NCBI RefSeq assembly: GCF_022376445.1
Contig: NW_025954982.1
Span: forward strand, 310,001 to 374,000
Source of the DNA: Fomitopsis serialis
Lineage: Eukaryota; Basidiomycota; Agaricomycetes; Polyporales; Fomitopsidaceae
Direction of reading: 5' to 3'
Length of the DNA stretch: 64,000 nt
The translations under genes were made by a program, and so were the position numbers. This document shows, piece after piece, positions 61,442 through 64,000 of this stretch; positions within the stretch are counted from its first letter, which is position 1, and every line of letters starts with the position of its first letter. Below the pieces are notes generated by a model. That model saw only the letters and a list, made by a program, of their open reading frames with translations, did no database searches and was not told where the DNA came from.

Positions 61442-63811
61442 CCCGTCGGACGTAAGCTGCCCCCCCTGGGCCTGAACTCTCTGCAACCCAAACCAGAGCC
61501 TCAGTCTATACCAAAGGCGACCGTTGGACTTATGTGTACAGTTTGGTCAGTGTACTGAAGCCCTTCAACCCTGGTCGTGCTCGCTGACACTCAATCACAG
61601 GCAGTCGCTGTGGTCCTCTGCGTTTTCACAATAACAATGATGTATAAGAAATGTACATAAAAGTACGGAAGCTGATGCCGTTGCTTCCACACCCAGACCC
61701 CGCAAGCTGTTGACTCTGACTACTTGTAAGTCGTCAGAACGTTCAGTTCATGATGCAGAGATTTATGCGCATAACCCCGTCAGGCCAATCATCGAACTCT
61801 ACCTGGTCACTTCTCCGCGGACGGCTGTGCGAATGTTCATTTCCCGCAGCCATTATCTGCGCGTATCTTTCCTGTATCGTTTGTAAGTGAGAAACAGTCG
61901 CTGGGGGCCGCCCTACTGTACAGTCCGGAACACCGCGCAGCGCCCTTCACATTCGCCGGCCATAGATGCCCACTCAGTGGCGTGGTACTGTGTATACCCC
62001 GTACGTGGAAATTTCCTCCATCAAGCTCCTAAGTAGTTGTACTGAGGTGCCACAGTATGGTAGTCAATGAAAATCCGTCCAGTGTAGACGCGTTGCGCGA
62101 TTTTCCTGTCCCAAGCACATATGTCAGAAGCTGACGGAGGCTTTACGGGATCCCGCCATATGTCATCTCCTAATCGTGCATGATTCTCCAAAGGTCTACG
62201 GTGCGTCTATACAGAACGTAGATTTTCACTTACTCCATCTCGCAGAGTCCGAAGGGAGATACCCATGGAGGAAAACTCCTGCGAGACGACACCTCGGACG
62301 TCTAGACTATCCGTGCTCGGAGAAGTCATATGTGCAAACAGTCCTTCTGTGCGTGCTTAGCTCATGGGTTTGATCATGTCAGAATCTCGGTCTGAACGTT
62401 TGACCTTATGCCTCGCACGGCACCCTGCTACTGTGTCCGACTTCTAACCCCAAGCCGGGAATCCGTGAGCTTCAAATTTCGCTTCCGCGTCAGGCGTCGG
62501 GGCACTGATGGATTGGGCAGGACACGCTGCTCTCAGTGAAACACTGGAAGCCGACCTTTCCTTTCGCCTATAGAAACATACTCCATTGTATGGTATGCCC
62601 TCACGACAAGACGGCGTCCGGCGAAGGCCAGTTTTGTAAGTCGCGTCATTCCGTATCACCTCCCCATCTACATTCAGTGACCATGTCGGGAATAAGTCAG
62701 GGATGGCAGACCTTCGGATGACACGACCGTTGGACGCCGGTTCATTTCAAACGATCCAATCCTTGGTGCGTTTAGCCTCTCGTGCTAGCTTTCGCTCCAA
62801 TCCTGCCTGCCGCTCTTGTGTCTTGTCCGGGGACCCAGAAGCCATGCGATCGGTTAGGAGCGTGAAGACGACCCTCGAAAGGCGAGTCATCCCGTATTTG
62901 TTCCACCCTCCTCGCCAATCAGCCGCGTGTCATGACCCTCGGAGCTCTCGTTGCTGCCACGAGTCTGTCTGTAAGCCTTGGCTCCTGACGCGGAAGATCG
63001 TGCTACGGCTACCCATGAATGCACGTCCCATGGGGAACCACCGCGTCTGCAGGCATTACCGGACGCCCGAGACACTAGCAACGACGCATCCATATCCCAG
63101 CTCCGACCGGCGCCCCGTTTGCAGAATATCCCCTTGGTCTTAGACACGGCGAGTACGGCGCCCAACCCGGCGACGAAATTTCAATCGGCCTTGCTCTAGG
63201 TCGACGCTGAAGAGCGCTGAAGTTGCCCCGCATTGTTCAGATCCGCAGACATCGGCTTGTCACCGTCTGCCCCCACATCTGTCTGGTGAGTACTGACAGT
63301 GGCTCTCTTGTTCGCAACACTTGTACAGATTGGCACTCGGGTCCTCATCCAATCAGACGAGTCTTTGGCTAGGCTGAGTATACTAACGCTGGGCGTTTAT
63401 GTAGACACAATCTCTACGCTGTGGCTCCCAAGATCGCTCCAGTGCTGCTACTAGCTAGGTCCGAGGAGGGGTACTTACACATGACGGCCCTGCAACGTGA
63501 GAAGCTGAGTGGGGAAATGCGGCTGCTTTCTCACTCAAGCGTTCTAGCAATCATGCGCTTCCTCGTGACGCTAAACGGGGTAATGACCTGATGAACTACG
63601 ACTCTCATGTGAACTGGTGCAGAGTTAGGGTTCCATCAAACGCGCGAGAACGTGGAGCATGAGAAACGAGGGAGAAGCACAGCCCGGACGTCACCCAGCC
63701 GGCGATCATAGACCTGGTCTGACCACTCATATAAAAGAGTGGTAGCACTGCGACTCCAGCATAAGCTTGCATCCCCTTCGTAGTTGACATCTTGGTGATC
63801 ATCCGAGCAGT
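61442..63811. other. 2.4 kb without a supported gene
   Basis: Open stretches at 62176-62373, 62444-62659, 62703-63143 and 62887-63165 show no family motif. 63600-63811 is the promoter of the last gene. Confidence 0.4.
63730..63736 (+). promoter_or_regulatory. TATA box of the 2OG dioxygenase gene
   Basis: TATAAAA about 76 bp upstream of the start at 63812. Confidence 0.65.
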
Positions 63812-63957
63812 ATGCCAGGCCTTATTGACTTCCCTCCCTTTCCGGACGATGTGCCTACCCACCCTCTGCTCGTCGTTGACTATCAGTTGCTGAAGGCTGG
63901 CGACCAGAACGAGATTGACACACTCTGGAAAGCTGCCACCGAGCTCGGCTTCTGGTA
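63812..63957 (+). CDS. 2OG-Fe(II) dioxygenase (isopenicillin N synthase-like), first exon, runs off window
   Basis: The first exon encodes MPGLIDFPPFPDDVPTHPLL, then VVDYQLLKAGDQNEIDTLWK and AATELGFWY, the standard N-terminal (DIOX_N) domain of these non-heme iron oxygenases. A GTAAGT donor at 63958 follows. The catalytic HxD...H jelly roll must lie beyond the window. It is the close relative of the pseudogene at 15405-16675. Fungal members act on diverse small molecules, so the substrate cannot be told. Confidence 0.85.
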
Positions 63958-64000
63958 GTAAGTCTACATGTCATTGTCCTACGGTTGACATGTCATTAAA

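Overview
The window looks like nuclear DNA of a basidiomycete fungus, probably a wood-decay agaricomycete of polypore type. Evidence: genes split by many 50-60 bp GT-AG introns, moderate to high GC, and families typical of that group: a GH79 glycosidase, a heme-thiolate peroxidase (chloroperoxidase/UPO family), a DUF6593-like protein, an F-box/LRR-type protein, an N-terminal-domain WD40 family, and copia-type Gag. All functions are from motif reading and hand translation. Exon borders were placed by eye from reading frame and GT/AG sites. I saw no tRNA, rRNA or CRISPR array.

Layout. 1-1829: decayed inverted copy of the RVB1 (RuvB-like AAA+ ATPase) gene, whose intact copy lies at 50243-52003. 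2227-2956: cupin-domain gene. 3176-5553: secreted SGNH hydrolase gene, broken by a 926-bp transposon with perfect 91-bp terminal inverted repeats. 6256-10819: composite element bounded by ~470-bp inverted repeats, holding a truncated PIF/Harbinger-like transposase and a spliced ORF of unknown or Gag-like function. 11110-12916: ER-type TPR-DnaJ co-chaperone. 14347-15136: unknown four-exon gene. 15405-16675: wrecked 2OG-Fe(II) dioxygenase. 16.7-21.4 kb: no gene I can support. 21427-23088 and 29822-30900: two oppositely oriented paralogous C2H2 zinc-finger genes around a 6.7-kb gene-free block. 32649-35343: WD40-family gene with frameshifts upstream of an intact repeat exon. 36226-38112: intact GH79. 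39839-41769: MetE-like gene. 43475-44381: heme-thiolate peroxidase. 47072-48906: F-box protein. 49071-49970 and 50243-52003: divergent HAP5/NF-YC and RVB1. 54010-54754: DUF6593-like, frameshifted. About 58.3-59.1 kb: GH79 pseudogene lacking the catalytic core. 59974-61436: young gag-only LTR retrotransposon with apparently identical LTRs. 63812-end: first exon of a 2OG-Fe(II) dioxygenase.

How it fits together. Housekeeping genes (RVB1 chromatin remodelling, HAP5 CCAAT binding, the DnaJ co-chaperone) are interleaved with lifestyle genes (GH79, peroxidase, dioxygenase, SGNH esterase) and young mobile elements. The striking theme is local duplication: RVB1, GH79, the 2OG dioxygenase and the C2H2 factor each occur twice in 64 kb, and in three of the four pairs one copy is dead.
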